Positions 15,739-23,057 of a stretch of DNA of 32,459 bases are shown piece by piece (position 1 is the first letter of the stretch; every line of letters starts with the position of its first letter). The position numbers were made by a program, and so were the translations under genes. The notes beneath the pieces are model-generated. The model was given only the letters and a program-made list of their open reading frames with translations. It did not search any database and had not been told where the DNA came from. Origin of the DNA: CAIKZJ01 sp041675325 (GTDB lineage: Bacteria; Bacteroidota; Ignavibacteria; Tepidaquicellales; Tepidaquicellaceae); assembly GCA_041675325.1 (NCBI GenBank), contig JBAYUG010000036.1, positions 1-32,459 of the forward strand, in the 5' to 3' direction.

Positions 15739-17064
15739 TCAGAGATTATTAATTACTTTATCAAGAATTACAAATGCTTCATCAATGTGTTCTTTTGTAA
15801 CTGTCACAGGTGGTCTGAATCTGATGCTGCGGCTCCCGCAGCCAAGAATCATAAGTCCGTTCTTTAATGCTTCACCGGTAATCTTATTTCTTAAATCAGT
15901 GCTTGAAGTATCAAAAGCTGCAAACAGCCCGAGTCCTCTGGGAGAAGTAATTTTATCGGGATATTTATTGCATAATGTTTCCATTTTGGTTTTAAGGTAA
16001 TCTCCATTGATTCTGCAATTCTCAACAAGGTTCTCTTCCTCAATAACTTCAAGAATTCTCTTAAATCTGTACATGTCAACGATGTTGCCACCCCATGTAG
16101 AGTTTATTCTGCTGGATTTACGGAATACGTTTTCTTCAATCTCATCCATTCTGTCTGTTGCAAGGACACCGCAAACTTGAGTTTTCTTTCCAAAAGAAAT
16201 TAAGTCCGGTTTTACAAAATGCTGGTGTGCCCACCATTTACCCGTAAGTGCAATTCCTGTTTGTACTTCATCAAAAATAAGAAGAATTTCGTTTTCATTG
16301 CATATCTGTCTTAATTGCATAAAGAACTCTTTCCTGAAATGATTATCTCCGCCTTCTCCCTGAATAGGCTCTAAAATGATTGCGGCAATATCGTCTTTGT
16401 TTTCGGAAATTGCTGTCTTTATCTCAGCAATTGATTGCTTTTCTGATTCAATTACTTTAGCATGATTTTCATCAGTTAGTGGAAATAATATTTTTGGATT
16501 TGATACTCTTGGCCAGTTAAATTTTGGGAAATAAGCAATTTTGACAGGGTCTGTATTAGTCATTGAGAGTGTATATCCTGAACGACCATGAAATGCCTCC
16601 TTAAAGTGGATTATTTGATGACCTTTTTCTTCTTTATAGCCTTTAGTAAAATTCTTCTGAACCTTCCAGTCAAATGCAGCTTTTATAGCATTCTCAACCG
16701 CCAGCGTACCACCCTCTATAAAGAAAGAATGCACAAAATATGGAGGAACTGCAATGTTGAAAAATGTTTCAACAAACTCAGCCTGCTCCTGCGCATAAAT
16801 ATCAGATAGAGATGGTTTATTAAGTGCGAGTTTTCCTATTTTATTTATAAACTCCGGATTGTTTAGCTTGGGATGGTTCATTCCAAGCGGATTCGAAGCA
16901 ACAAATGTGAAAAAATCGAGAAGATATTTTTTACTTTTGGAGTCGTAGAGATAATCATGATTTGACTTATCCAGGTCGAGAATCATATCAAAACCATCGA
17001 CCAACATGTGCTTTCTTAAAGATTCCTGAACTTTTTCGGGCTGAATTGAAACAACTTTTTGCAT
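15739..17064 (-). CDS. lat: L-lysine 6-transaminase (PLP-dependent)
   Basis: Class-III PLP aminotransferase that moves the epsilon-amino group of lysine to 2-oxoglutarate, giving 2-aminoadipate semialdehyde (lysine breakdown). At 441 aa it matches LAT in length, and the LAT-like segments FFTFVASNPLGMNHPKL, FFIEGGTLAVENAIKAAFDWK and HFKEAFHGRSGYTLSMTNTDP are present. FDEVQTG supplies Asp265, and the PLP lysine is in SFGKKTQ (Lys293 or Lys294). Starting Met at 17064. Coupled to the downstream Fur-family gene. Other omega-aminotransferases are related, but the fit to LAT is close. Confidence 0.9.
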   Translation of the reverse strand: MQKVVSIQPEKVQESLRKHMLVDGFDMILDLDKSNHDYLYDSKSKKYLLDFFTFVASNPLGMNHPKLNNPEFINKIGKLALNKPSLSDIYAQEQAEFVETFFNIAVPPYFVHSFFIEGGTLAVENAIKAAFDWKVQKNFTKGYKEEKGHQIIHFKEAFHGRSGYTLSMTNTDPVKIAYFPKFNWPRVSNPKILFPLTDENHAKVIESEKQSIAEIKTAISENKDDIAAIILEPIQGEGGDNHFRKEFFMQLRQICNENEILLIFDEVQTGIALTGKWWAHQHFVKPDLISFGKKTQVCGVLATDRMDEIEENVFRKSSRINSTWGGNIVDMYRFKRILEVIEEENLVENCRINGDYLKTKMETLCNKYPDKITSPRGLGLFAAFDTSSTDLRNKITGEALKNGLMILGCGSRSIRFRPPVTVTKEHIDEAFVILDKVINNL

Positions 17065-17103
17065 ATTACTCCTAATTTAAAATATGAATGAATTATAATT
17101 GTT

Positions 17104-18093
17104 TTAATGAATACTTCCGATGATAAAGCATTTCTCTTTTCTTTTATTCCAAAAACTACAGTAACTTTTTGCTTTGTTTGAGGGTAGAATTGCAATGAGT
17201 CCAATACCAAGATTGAATGTTTCACGCATAACGTTTTCCGAAACACTGCCTTTCTTTTGAATCAAATCATAAATCGGGGGATGTTGCCATGAAGACCAGT
17301 TGATTTCCAAATTTAAGTTTTTGGGAATAACTCTTAGTGTATTTCCAACAATACCACCGCCAGTAATATGAGAAAATGAGTTTACATCAAATCGTTTTAG
17401 TGAGACTTGTATAATATCTAAATATGATTTATGAACTTTGAGAAGTTCTTTACTAAGTGTATTCTTTAATTCCGGAAAGTACTTATTATACTCATTAATA
17501 CTGAAAATCTTTCTGACGAGCGAATATCCGTTTGTGTGAAGTCCTGTTGACTTGAATCCTACAAGAATATCACCTTTTTTGACGTTTGATGAATTTACAA
17601 TCTTATTCTTATCAACTACACCAACTATCGTTCCTGCAAGGTCAAAATCATTTTGAGAATATACACCCGGCATTTCTGCGGTTTCTCCGCCGATCAATGA
17701 CATTGTATTATTTATGCAACCTCTTACAAGACCTTTTACAACGTTAACGGAATTATTTACATTCAATTTTCCCATTGCGTAGTAATCAAGAAAGTAAAGG
17801 GGAACTGCTCCGCATACTGCAATATCGTTTACACAATGATTAATTAAATCTTCTCCAACAGTATCATATTTATTAAGCATGGCTGCTATCTTAACCTTGG
17901 TTCCAACTCCGTCAGTACTCGAAACGAATACAGGCTTTAAGTATTTTTTAAGGTTAAGTTCGTAGAAAGCACCGAAATTTCCTATTCCGGATAACACGTT
18001 TTTGTTAAAAGTTTGCTTAACGAGCGGTTTAATCCGATCTACAAATTTTTCTGCTTTATGAATATTTACTCCTGAGGATTTATAAGAAGTCAT
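17104..18093 (-). CDS. purM: Phosphoribosylformylglycinamidine cyclo-ligase (AIR synthetase)
   Basis: Cytosolic purine-biosynthesis enzyme that closes FGAM to aminoimidazole ribotide using ATP. 329 aa, full length: SSTDGVGTKVKIA, LINHCVNDIAVCGA, GGETAEMPGVY, FKSTGLHTNGYSLVRK and SHITGGGIVGNTLRVIP are all family motifs. It is separated from lat by 39 bp on the same strand and preceded by the 445-bp gap with repeat array 2, which would contain its promoter. No other pur gene is nearby. Confidence 0.96.
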   Translation of the reverse strand: MTSYKSSGVNIHKAEKFVDRIKPLVKQTFNKNVLSGIGNFGAFYELNLKKYLKPVFVSSTDGVGTKVKIAAMLNKYDTVGEDLINHCVNDIAVCGAVPLYFLDYYAMGKLNVNNSVNVVKGLVRGCINNTMSLIGGETAEMPGVYSQNDFDLAGTIVGVVDKNKIVNSSNVKKGDILVGFKSTGLHTNGYSLVRKIFSINEYNKYFPELKNTLSKELLKVHKSYLDIIQVSLKRFDVNSFSHITGGGIVGNTLRVIPKNLNLEINWSSWQHPPIYDLIQKKGSVSENVMRETFNLGIGLIAILPSNKAKSYCSFWNKRKEKCFIIGSIH

Positions 18094-18538
18094 ATTGCAA
18101 GTTAGCTATAAAATAGCCCTTTTTCAATTCATTTTAAGAGGAAATTGTGTAATTCTATCACATTTACTTAAAATGCGTATTAAATGAGATAAGATTGATT
18201 AAACGATATTTGATGTATATAACGTAATGTTTTTACAGTTTAAAACCTACTTTACGGCTTCAGAGCATATACTTGTAATACACTTGCACCCTAAGAGAAT
18301 GGTATGTTTATGGTATAATAATGGGATGTTCATGGTATGTTAATGGGATGATAAAATAAAGAATTGTTATTCCAGTACGTTACAGCGCAGTTATTTTTTA
18401 TAAATTTAAATAGGTTAATATTTATAAATAACCGGAAGCTATAACAGTCACTCTAAATATGCAAAAAATGTTAATAAAAGTAAAGCCTAAATTTGCGATA
18501 AAATATATTTTGGTTAAACTGGAAAAGTATTTAAGAAA
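18094..18538. other. 445-bp gap between purM and rsmI
   Basis: No gene. It holds the purM upstream region, the second 11-bp repeat array (18299-18353) and an inverted repeat TTATAAAT / ATTTATAA around 18400-18430. No clear terminator for rsmI is visible at its right edge. Confidence 0.7.
18299..18353 (-). repeat. 11-bp tandem repeat array, locus 2 (five units, inverted)
   Basis: Read on the minus strand from 18353 down: TATCATCCCAT, TAACATACCAT, GAACATCCCAT, TATTATACCAT, AAACATACCAT, all in strict 11-bp register. The first unit is identical to the first unit of locus 1 (66-76) and the third is identical to its third unit. The flanks of the two arrays are otherwise not alike. It lies 206 bp upstream of the purM start. 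Confidence 0.85.
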
Positions 18539-19339
18539 TTATTTCCCAAACTTGTCCATTACAACAATAAACTCAGCTTTAGGTTTGTTATCCCCAAAAA
18601 GGTCAGTAAGTTGTGAAAGGATTTCGTTTGGTTTTCCTCGTAACTGCTTTTCATTTTTGCTTGAAAGGTTTAATGCGAGAAAAATATTTCGTTCGGGTAT
18701 CGTAAATATTAGGTCATTAATAAGATTAGAAAGGCGATAAGGAGTATCCATCAAAATGACAGGATGGGGGAGGGTAACAATATTCCTGAGTTCTTTTAAT
18801 CTTAACTCATTTTTAGGAGATAGAAATCCATAGAAATAAAAACGACTAATATCAAAACCTGATATTGTTAAAGCAGAAATTACAGAGTTAGCACCATGTA
18901 TAAAATCAATCTCAATATTATTTTGAATGCAAGCGTTAACAAGACTGAGTCCGGGGTCGGCAAAAGCAGGTGTTCCGCAATCTGATATTAATGTGACATT
19001 TTTACATGATAAAAGAACATTAATGTATTCCTGAACAGCATCCTCTTCATTGTGTTCGTTTAAAAGGTGCATTTCCTTTTTAATTCCAAAGAACCTTAAT
19101 AGCTTTGATGATTCCTTCAAATCTTCACAGAGAAGATATTCGGATTCTCGAATTTCTTTTAATGCGCGAAAAGTGATGTCATGATAATCACCGATAGGAG
19201 TTGTTACGAGTATGAGTTTACCAAGTGAAGAATCTGATTTATTAGATTTTAAACTGAATACTTTTTCTTTCTCAATATTGAAAACTTGAATCTCGCTGAA
19301 TGATTTTTGCCGCGGTTTCTTATTTGCCCGTGCTGCCAT
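18539..19339 (-). CDS. rsmI: 16S rRNA (cytidine-2'-O-)-methyltransferase RsmI, short form
   Basis: SAM-dependent methyltransferase of the tetrapyrrole-methylase fold, which 2'-O-methylates C1402 of 16S rRNA. Family motifs: GKLILVTTPIGDYHDITFRAL, CEDLKESSKLLRFF, LISDCGTPAFADPGLSLVNACI, GANSVISALTISG, FYFYGFLSPK, FIVVMDKF. From memory, E. coli RsmI is about 286 aa; here the C-terminal domain is short, as in many Bacteroidota. Start at 19339 (266 aa) is chosen; the longer reading into dut lacks family similarity. AGGAGG lies only 2 bp before this ATG, so the start is uncertain. It overlaps dut by 20 bp. Confidence 0.88.
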   Translation of the reverse strand: MAARANKKPRQKSFSEIQVFNIEKEKVFSLKSNKSDSSLGKLILVTTPIGDYHDITFRALKEIRESEYLLCEDLKESSKLLRFFGIKKEMHLLNEHNEEDAVQEYINVLLSCKNVTLISDCGTPAFADPGLSLVNACIQNNIEIDFIHGANSVISALTISGFDISRFYFYGFLSPKNELRLKELRNIVTLPHPVILMDTPYRLSNLINDLIFTIPERNIFLALNLSSKNEKQLRGKPNEILSQLTDLFGDNKPKAEFIVVMDKFGK

Positions 19340-19760
19340 AACCTCCTGTACCTCTTTCTGTATCGGAAATATTGTCATCAAATTCGAGTGTAACATTCTC
19401 ATGCTTGGAAATGATAAGCTGGGCGATTCTATCTCCAAAGTTAATCTCGAAATCTTTACTTCCGTGATTAATTAGCAGTACTTTAACTTCTCCTCTATAG
19501 TCAGCGTCAATCGTACCGGGAGAATTCAAAACAGTTATTCCATGCTTCAATGCAAGTCCGCTTCTTGGTCTGACTTGACCTTCATAGCCTCGAGGAATTT
19601 CCATAATCAAATTTGTTGGTATAAGAGTGAATCTACCTGATTTTATAACAACCGTTTCAGAAGAAGCGGAAGTAAGGTCCATACCAGCGGAATCTATAGT
19701 AGCATATTGAGGAATACCACAATCTACTTCTTTATTAAACTTTGTTATTTTAATTTTCAT
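19320..19760 (-). CDS. dut: dUTP diphosphatase (trimeric dUTPase)
   Basis: Hydrolyses dUTP to dUMP and PPi, keeping uracil out of DNA and feeding thymidylate synthesis. 146 aa with all five trimeric-dUTPase motifs: SAGMDLTSA (1), PRSGLALKHG (2), GTIDADYRGEVKVLL (3), FGDRIAQLII (4) and the P-loop-like RGTGGYGSTGK (5) at the very C-terminus. It overlaps rsmI by 20 bp. A strong hairpin terminator for the upstream gene ends directly at its start codon, so how dut is transcribed is unclear. Confidence 0.96.
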   Translation of the reverse strand: MKIKITKFNKEVDCGIPQYATIDSAGMDLTSASSETVVIKSGRFTLIPTNLIMEIPRGYEGQVRPRSGLALKHGITVLNSPGTIDADYRGEVKVLLINHGSKDFEINFGDRIAQLIISKHENVTLEFDDNISDTERGTGGYGSTGK

Positions 19761-19796
19761 AAATAAAAAAGGCTGTCATTTATTAAACTGACAGCC
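19761..19796 (-). terminator. Rho-independent terminator abutting the dut start codon
   Basis: On the minus strand, GGCTGTCA (19796-19789) pairs with TGACAGCC (19778-19771), followed by TTTTTTATTT (19770-19761). It should end the DUF4190 transcript. The T-tract touches the dut ATG (19760-19758). Confidence 0.85.
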
Positions 19797-19811
19797 ATAT
19801 TTAAAAATATT

Positions 19812-20195
19812 TTAACTTTCCATTAATGCTGCGAAACCACCGAGCATCAAGATAATAAGGATTACGATTATAGCAAGAATTCCAACGATAACCTGAATGA
19901 TACCAAGCCACATTCCAATTTGTGCCATTGTCTTGCCTGCAGAATCAGACTGGCCGGCGTTTATCGCGCTGATTTCTTTTTTACCAATAATCCAGGCTGG
20001 TATGGCGGCGAAAATACCGCAAGCCACCCATGATAAAATACCGAGAACAAGAGCCCATATTGCATTGCTACTCGCTTTACCTGATGATGAATAATTGCCG
20101 CTTCCTCCCATAGACGGTTGTGGCGGTGGAGGCGGAGGTGGAGGCGGGGGTGTAAATGAAGAACCGCTATCCTGAAAGTGTAAGTTATTGTCCAT
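19812..20195 (-). CDS. DUF4190-type membrane protein with poly-proline N-terminus
   Basis: 127 aa from the ATG at 20195; an upstream ATG (20228) adds 11 unlikely residues. A hydrophilic N-terminus with ten consecutive prolines (about residues 16-25) and a Gly/Ser linker leads to two membrane helices: AIWALVLGILSWVACGIFAAIPAWIIGKKE, with the DUF4190-like turn around AINAGQSDSAGKTMAQIGMWLGIIQV, and a last helix ending in GGFAALMES. Such proteins are small inner-membrane proteins of unknown role. The proline codons are mixed (CCC, CCG, CCT, CCA), so the run is under amino-acid rather than DNA-repeat selection (inference). Confidence 0.8.
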   Translation of the reverse strand: MDNNLHFQDSGSSFTPPPPPPPPPPQPSMGGSGNYSSSGKASSNAIWALVLGILSWVACGIFAAIPAWIIGKKEISAINAGQSDSAGKTMAQIGMWLGIIQVIVGILAIIVILIILMLGGFAALMES

Positions 20196-20338
20196 AATAA
20201 TATAAATTAAATTAAAAAGGTTTAACAAATATATATGTTTTTATTAAGTTAATCAAGATTTAATATTTAGCACATACTTCATTTCTCAAATTCAAACTTT
20301 AACTTGGGATCAATACGTATGCGAAGTGTAATTCTATA

Positions 20339-21106
20339 TTAGAAAGCTTTTTTAAACAGTATGCGAGTATTTGCCTCAAGATTATCTTCAAGAATCTTTA
20401 AATCAATATTTTTTATTTCTGCTATCTTTTTGATTGTATTAACAACAAAAGCAGGCTGGTTTTTTTTACCACGATGAGGAATAGGTGTAAGAAAAGGGGA
20501 ATCTGTTTCAGCAAGAAGTTTTTCTAAAGGAGTGTTTTTTACTACACTGAGGGAAACGAAATTCTTGTACGTAATATTGCCGCAAAAAGAAACGAAATAA
20601 GAATTAAAGTTTAAAACATCTTCAAGATCTTTTTCATCACCTGAGAAACAATGGAATTGTCCGCTGCATTTGTTTGATGAGTCTGCGATTATACTTATTG
20701 CATCTTTTATTGAATCACGAGTATGAATAACAACCGGTAAATCATATTTTTCCGATAGTTCAAGATGACGTTTAAAGAAATCAATCTGCTTATCCTTGTA
20801 AGTTTTATCCCAGTAATAATCAAGACCGGTTTCACCAATTCCGACTACCTTATCTTCATTTAGATAGTTTTCGAGAGTTTGAAAGTCTTTTTCGGAGAGT
20901 TTTGTTATATCGCACGGGTGAAAACCTATAACGGCATAGATAATATCATGGATTGCCGTAAGCTTCAGTATTTTCTCTGTTGTTTCTATATCTATAGCGG
21001 GAACAATAATCTTTTTGATTCCAGATTGAAGTGCGTTATCAATTATTTCATTTATATTTTCCGATAATTCCGGATAGTACAAGTGAGCATGAGTATCAAT
21101 AATCAT
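20339..21106 (-). CDS. tatD: TatD family metal-dependent hydrolase / DNase
   Basis: Cytosolic TIM-barrel metal hydrolase of the TatD family, linked to 3'-5' exonuclease activity and repair. 255 aa: DTHAHL (His5-like pair) at the start, VGIGETGLDYYWD with the bridging Glu, VIHTRDS, FHCFSGDEKDLE and AETDSPFLTPIPHRGKKN near the end. It overlaps the upstream purine nucleoside phosphorylase by 11 bp. The in vivo substrate for this subgroup is not settled. Confidence 0.93.
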   Translation of the reverse strand: MIIDTHAHLYYPELSENINEIIDNALQSGIKKIIVPAIDIETTEKILKLTAIHDIIYAVIGFHPCDITKLSEKDFQTLENYLNEDKVVGIGETGLDYYWDKTYKDKQIDFFKRHLELSEKYDLPVVIHTRDSIKDAISIIADSSNKCSGQFHCFSGDEKDLEDVLNFNSYFVSFCGNITYKNFVSLSVVKNTPLEKLLAETDSPFLTPIPHRGKKNQPAFVVNTIKKIAEIKNIDLKILEDNLEANTRILFKKAF

Positions 21107-21794
21107 TAATAAGAACTTTTAAGTAATTTGAAAAAACTTTGTATGCTTTATTGCCCGCTGTAACAACTTCATCGTGCGTTACTTGATGATTTACTCCGAA
21201 ATACAGCATATTTGTAATACAGGAAATTCCGAGTGTTTTGATCCCGAGTTCATTCGCTTTTAATATATCAGGAATCGTTGACATACCGACACAATCAGCT
21301 CCAGCATTTCGAATAAAATTTATTTCTGACTGCGTTTCATAAACAGGACCGAATGAAGCGTAGTAATTACCTTCGTGAACTTTAATTTTATTTAATTCAG
21401 CTTTTTCTTTTGCCCAATTAAAGAGAACGTTATCAATACACAGATTCAGTTTATCTACAAGTGGTCTATGAAAAAAATTAATATGTGACTTTATAAGCAT
21501 AAGGTCAGATACATTAAAATTCGGATTAAGCCCTCCGGCTGCATTAGTTACGATAATGAAGTCAATATTCATATCCTTTGCAATGGAAACATTCCTGAAG
21601 ACTTTTTCCCGAGAATGTGTCTCATAAAAATGATTTCTGCCTGTGAATAATACAATATTCTTATTTCCAATCTTGCCTTCGATAACCTGTTTTTCGTGAA
21701 TTCCTCCGAGTTCGGAATAAACTATATTTGCAGACGAAATTTCGTTTTTAAATTTTGTAAGACCTGAACCCAATATGACAGCAATTTTTGACAT
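21096..21794 (-). CDS. Purine nucleoside phosphorylase (PNP/MTAP family)
   Basis: Phosphorolysis of purine nucleosides to base and ribose-1-phosphate (purine salvage). 232 aa: phosphate-binding VILGSGLTKF, TGRNHFYETHS, NAAGGLNPNF, purine-site Glu in VYETQSE, GADCVGMSTIPD and ISCITNMLYF with the base-binding Asn. The N-terminus starts right at the GSGL loop, so it is shorter than typical ~270-aa trimeric PNPs; no better upstream start is seen. PNP is preferred over MTAP on these motifs, though substrate specificity needs assay. Coupled to tatD by an 11-bp overlap. Confidence 0.88.
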   Translation of the reverse strand: MSKIAVILGSGLTKFKNEISSANIVYSELGGIHEKQVIEGKIGNKNIVLFTGRNHFYETHSREKVFRNVSIAKDMNIDFIIVTNAAGGLNPNFNVSDLMLIKSHINFFHRPLVDKLNLCIDNVLFNWAKEKAELNKIKVHEGNYYASFGPVYETQSEINFIRNAGADCVGMSTIPDILKANELGIKTLGISCITNMLYFGVNHQVTHDEVVTAGNKAYKVFSNYLKVLINDY

Positions 21795-22157
21795 CTAAGA
21801 AATATAAATATTTTAATTTTGAAAGATAATTCATATATTATTATTTACAGATAAAACATGAGAATCATTGTGAGAAGGTAAAAAAGAATAAAAAGAAAGC
21901 ATGTTATTATTTTTAATTATTTTTAACTTGCTATTTGTTTATATTAAACCCATATTATTCCAAGTATAAATTGTTATTTGTAATAAGTTTGTTTAACCGC
22001 TTTGAAGAAATCTTCTTAGTTCTGCAGGTCTACTCTTGAAAAGTTACCCCTCAGATAGATTAAAATAAACATAATCACATTTAGCATTTTTATATGAAAA
22101 TGTTTATCCGGATTATCCGGAAGTTAAAAAATTAATAATTTCTTGAAAGGAAATGTA
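21795..22157. other. 363-bp gap between the PNP gene and the cold-shock gene
   Basis: A/T-rich divergent promoter region with no ORF worth calling. It contains AAGAA/TTCTT (around 22010) and TCCGGA-TTA-TCCGGA (22108-22122), a self-complementary hexamer given twice 36 bp before the cold-shock start, which may fold in the leader of that gene. I see no recognised riboswitch. Confidence 0.5.
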
Positions 22158-22358
22158 ATGGAAAAAGGAACTGTAAAATGGTTCAACTCCTCAAAAGGTT
22201 TTGGATTTATCACCGTAGCTGGTAAAAAAGATGTATTCGTACATTTTAACGCAATTTTAGGCGATGGCTATAAAACTCTTAACGAAGGCGACACAGTCGA
22301 ATTCGAAATTGAAGACGGACCAAAGGGACCTCAGGCAGCAAATGTTACAAAACTTTAA
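22158..22358 (+). CDS. Cold-shock protein (CspA family)
   Basis: 66-aa single cold-shock domain, a nucleic-acid chaperone binding single-stranded RNA/DNA. RNP-1 is KGFGFI and RNP-2 is VFVHF, with the aromatic KWFNSSKGFGF patch intact. Start: ATG 22158 (MEKGTVKWF), preceded by AAAGGA (22146-22151) at good spacing; an in-frame codon 15 bp upstream would add MKGNV and is not used by this family. Single-gene unit with its own terminator. Confidence 0.95.
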   Translation: MEKGTVKWFNSSKGFGFITVAGKKDVFVHFNAILGDGYKTLNEGDTVEFEIEDGPKGPQAANVTKL

Positions 22359-22404
22359 AACTAATATTATTTAGAATATATAGTAATTGTTACAATTTGT
22401 ATGG

Positions 22405-22439
22405 AAGGGTTGCTGGAAACAGCAACCCTTTTTTATTTT
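22405..22439 (+). terminator. Rho-independent terminator after the cold-shock gene
   Basis: AAGGGTTGCTG (22405-22415), tetraloop GAAA (22416-22419), CAGCAACCCTT (22420-22430), then TTTTATTTT. Perfect 11-bp stem with a GNRA-type loop. Confidence 0.93.
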
Positions 22440-22521
22440 CGTGAAATTTAAGTTGGTTTCAAAATAAGCTATTAACGCAGAATAATAGAGGTTTTGAATT
22501 TCTAAAGAACGAAACTTTTGG

Positions 22522-22529
22522 TATATTTG
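22522..22529 (+). promoter_or_regulatory. Candidate Bacteroidota-type -7 box before the TPR gene
   Basis: TATATTTG, 32 bp before the ATG at 22562. It is the third exact TATATTTG placed shortly before a + strand transcription unit in this window. No good -33 TTTG at the standard spacing. Confidence 0.4.
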
Positions 22530-22561
22530 TTGAATTAGATATACTAATAAATATTGAAAAT

Positions 22562-23047
22562 ATGGACGCAAAATATCTAATTGAACTATCGAAAGACTTT
22601 TTTGAAAAAGCGTATAAACTTCAAATGTCAGGAGATTATGAGCAGGCAATTGATCATTACAGAAAATCCCTTGATTACTATCCGACAGCTGAGGCATATA
22701 CATTTTTAGGATGGGCTTTAAGTTCACAAGGAGAATATGAAAATGCAATTGAAGAATGCAAGAGCGCTATCGAAATAGACCCTGATTTCGGTAATCCTTA
22801 CAATGATATTGGTGCATATTTGATTAGACTACACAGGTATGAAGAAGCAATTGCGTGGCTGGAGCTAGCGATAAAAGCAGAGAAATACGAGAACAGGGAA
22901 TTTGCTCATTATAATCTTGGTGTTGTTTACGAAAAGCTTGGCTTATGGTTTGAAGCTTTATCAAAATATAAGAAAGCATTTTCAGTAAACCCCGGTTACA
23001 AAATTGCTGAAAAAAATTATTACAGATTATTATCCCTAACAAATTAA
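22562..23047 (+). CDS. TPR protein, 161 aa
   Basis: No signal peptide; four tetratricopeptide repeats fill the protein (AYKLQMSGDYEQAIDHYRKSL, YTFLGWALSSQGEYENAIEE, YNDIGAYLIRLHRYEEAIAW, YNLGVVYEKLGLWFEALSKY). Likely a cytoplasmic adaptor; partner unknown. The next gene, a secreted T9SS-tagged protein, starts 10 bp downstream, so the two form an operon. Confidence 0.88.
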   Translation: MDAKYLIELSKDFFEKAYKLQMSGDYEQAIDHYRKSLDYYPTAEAYTFLGWALSSQGEYENAIEECKSAIEIDPDFGNPYNDIGAYLIRLHRYEEAIAWLELAIKAEKYENREFAHYNLGVVYEKLGLWFEALSKYKKAFSVNPGYKIAEKNYYRLLSLTN

Positions 23048-23057
23048 AAAATATAAG

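Noticed and set aside
18459..18740. Open frame on the + strand at the 3' end of rsmI
   Set aside because: Most of it is antisense to a conserved gene; no family likeness.
19340..19438. Extended N-terminus of RsmI inside dut
   Set aside because: The 33 extra residues are encoded opposite conserved dut motifs in another frame and match no RsmI N-terminus.
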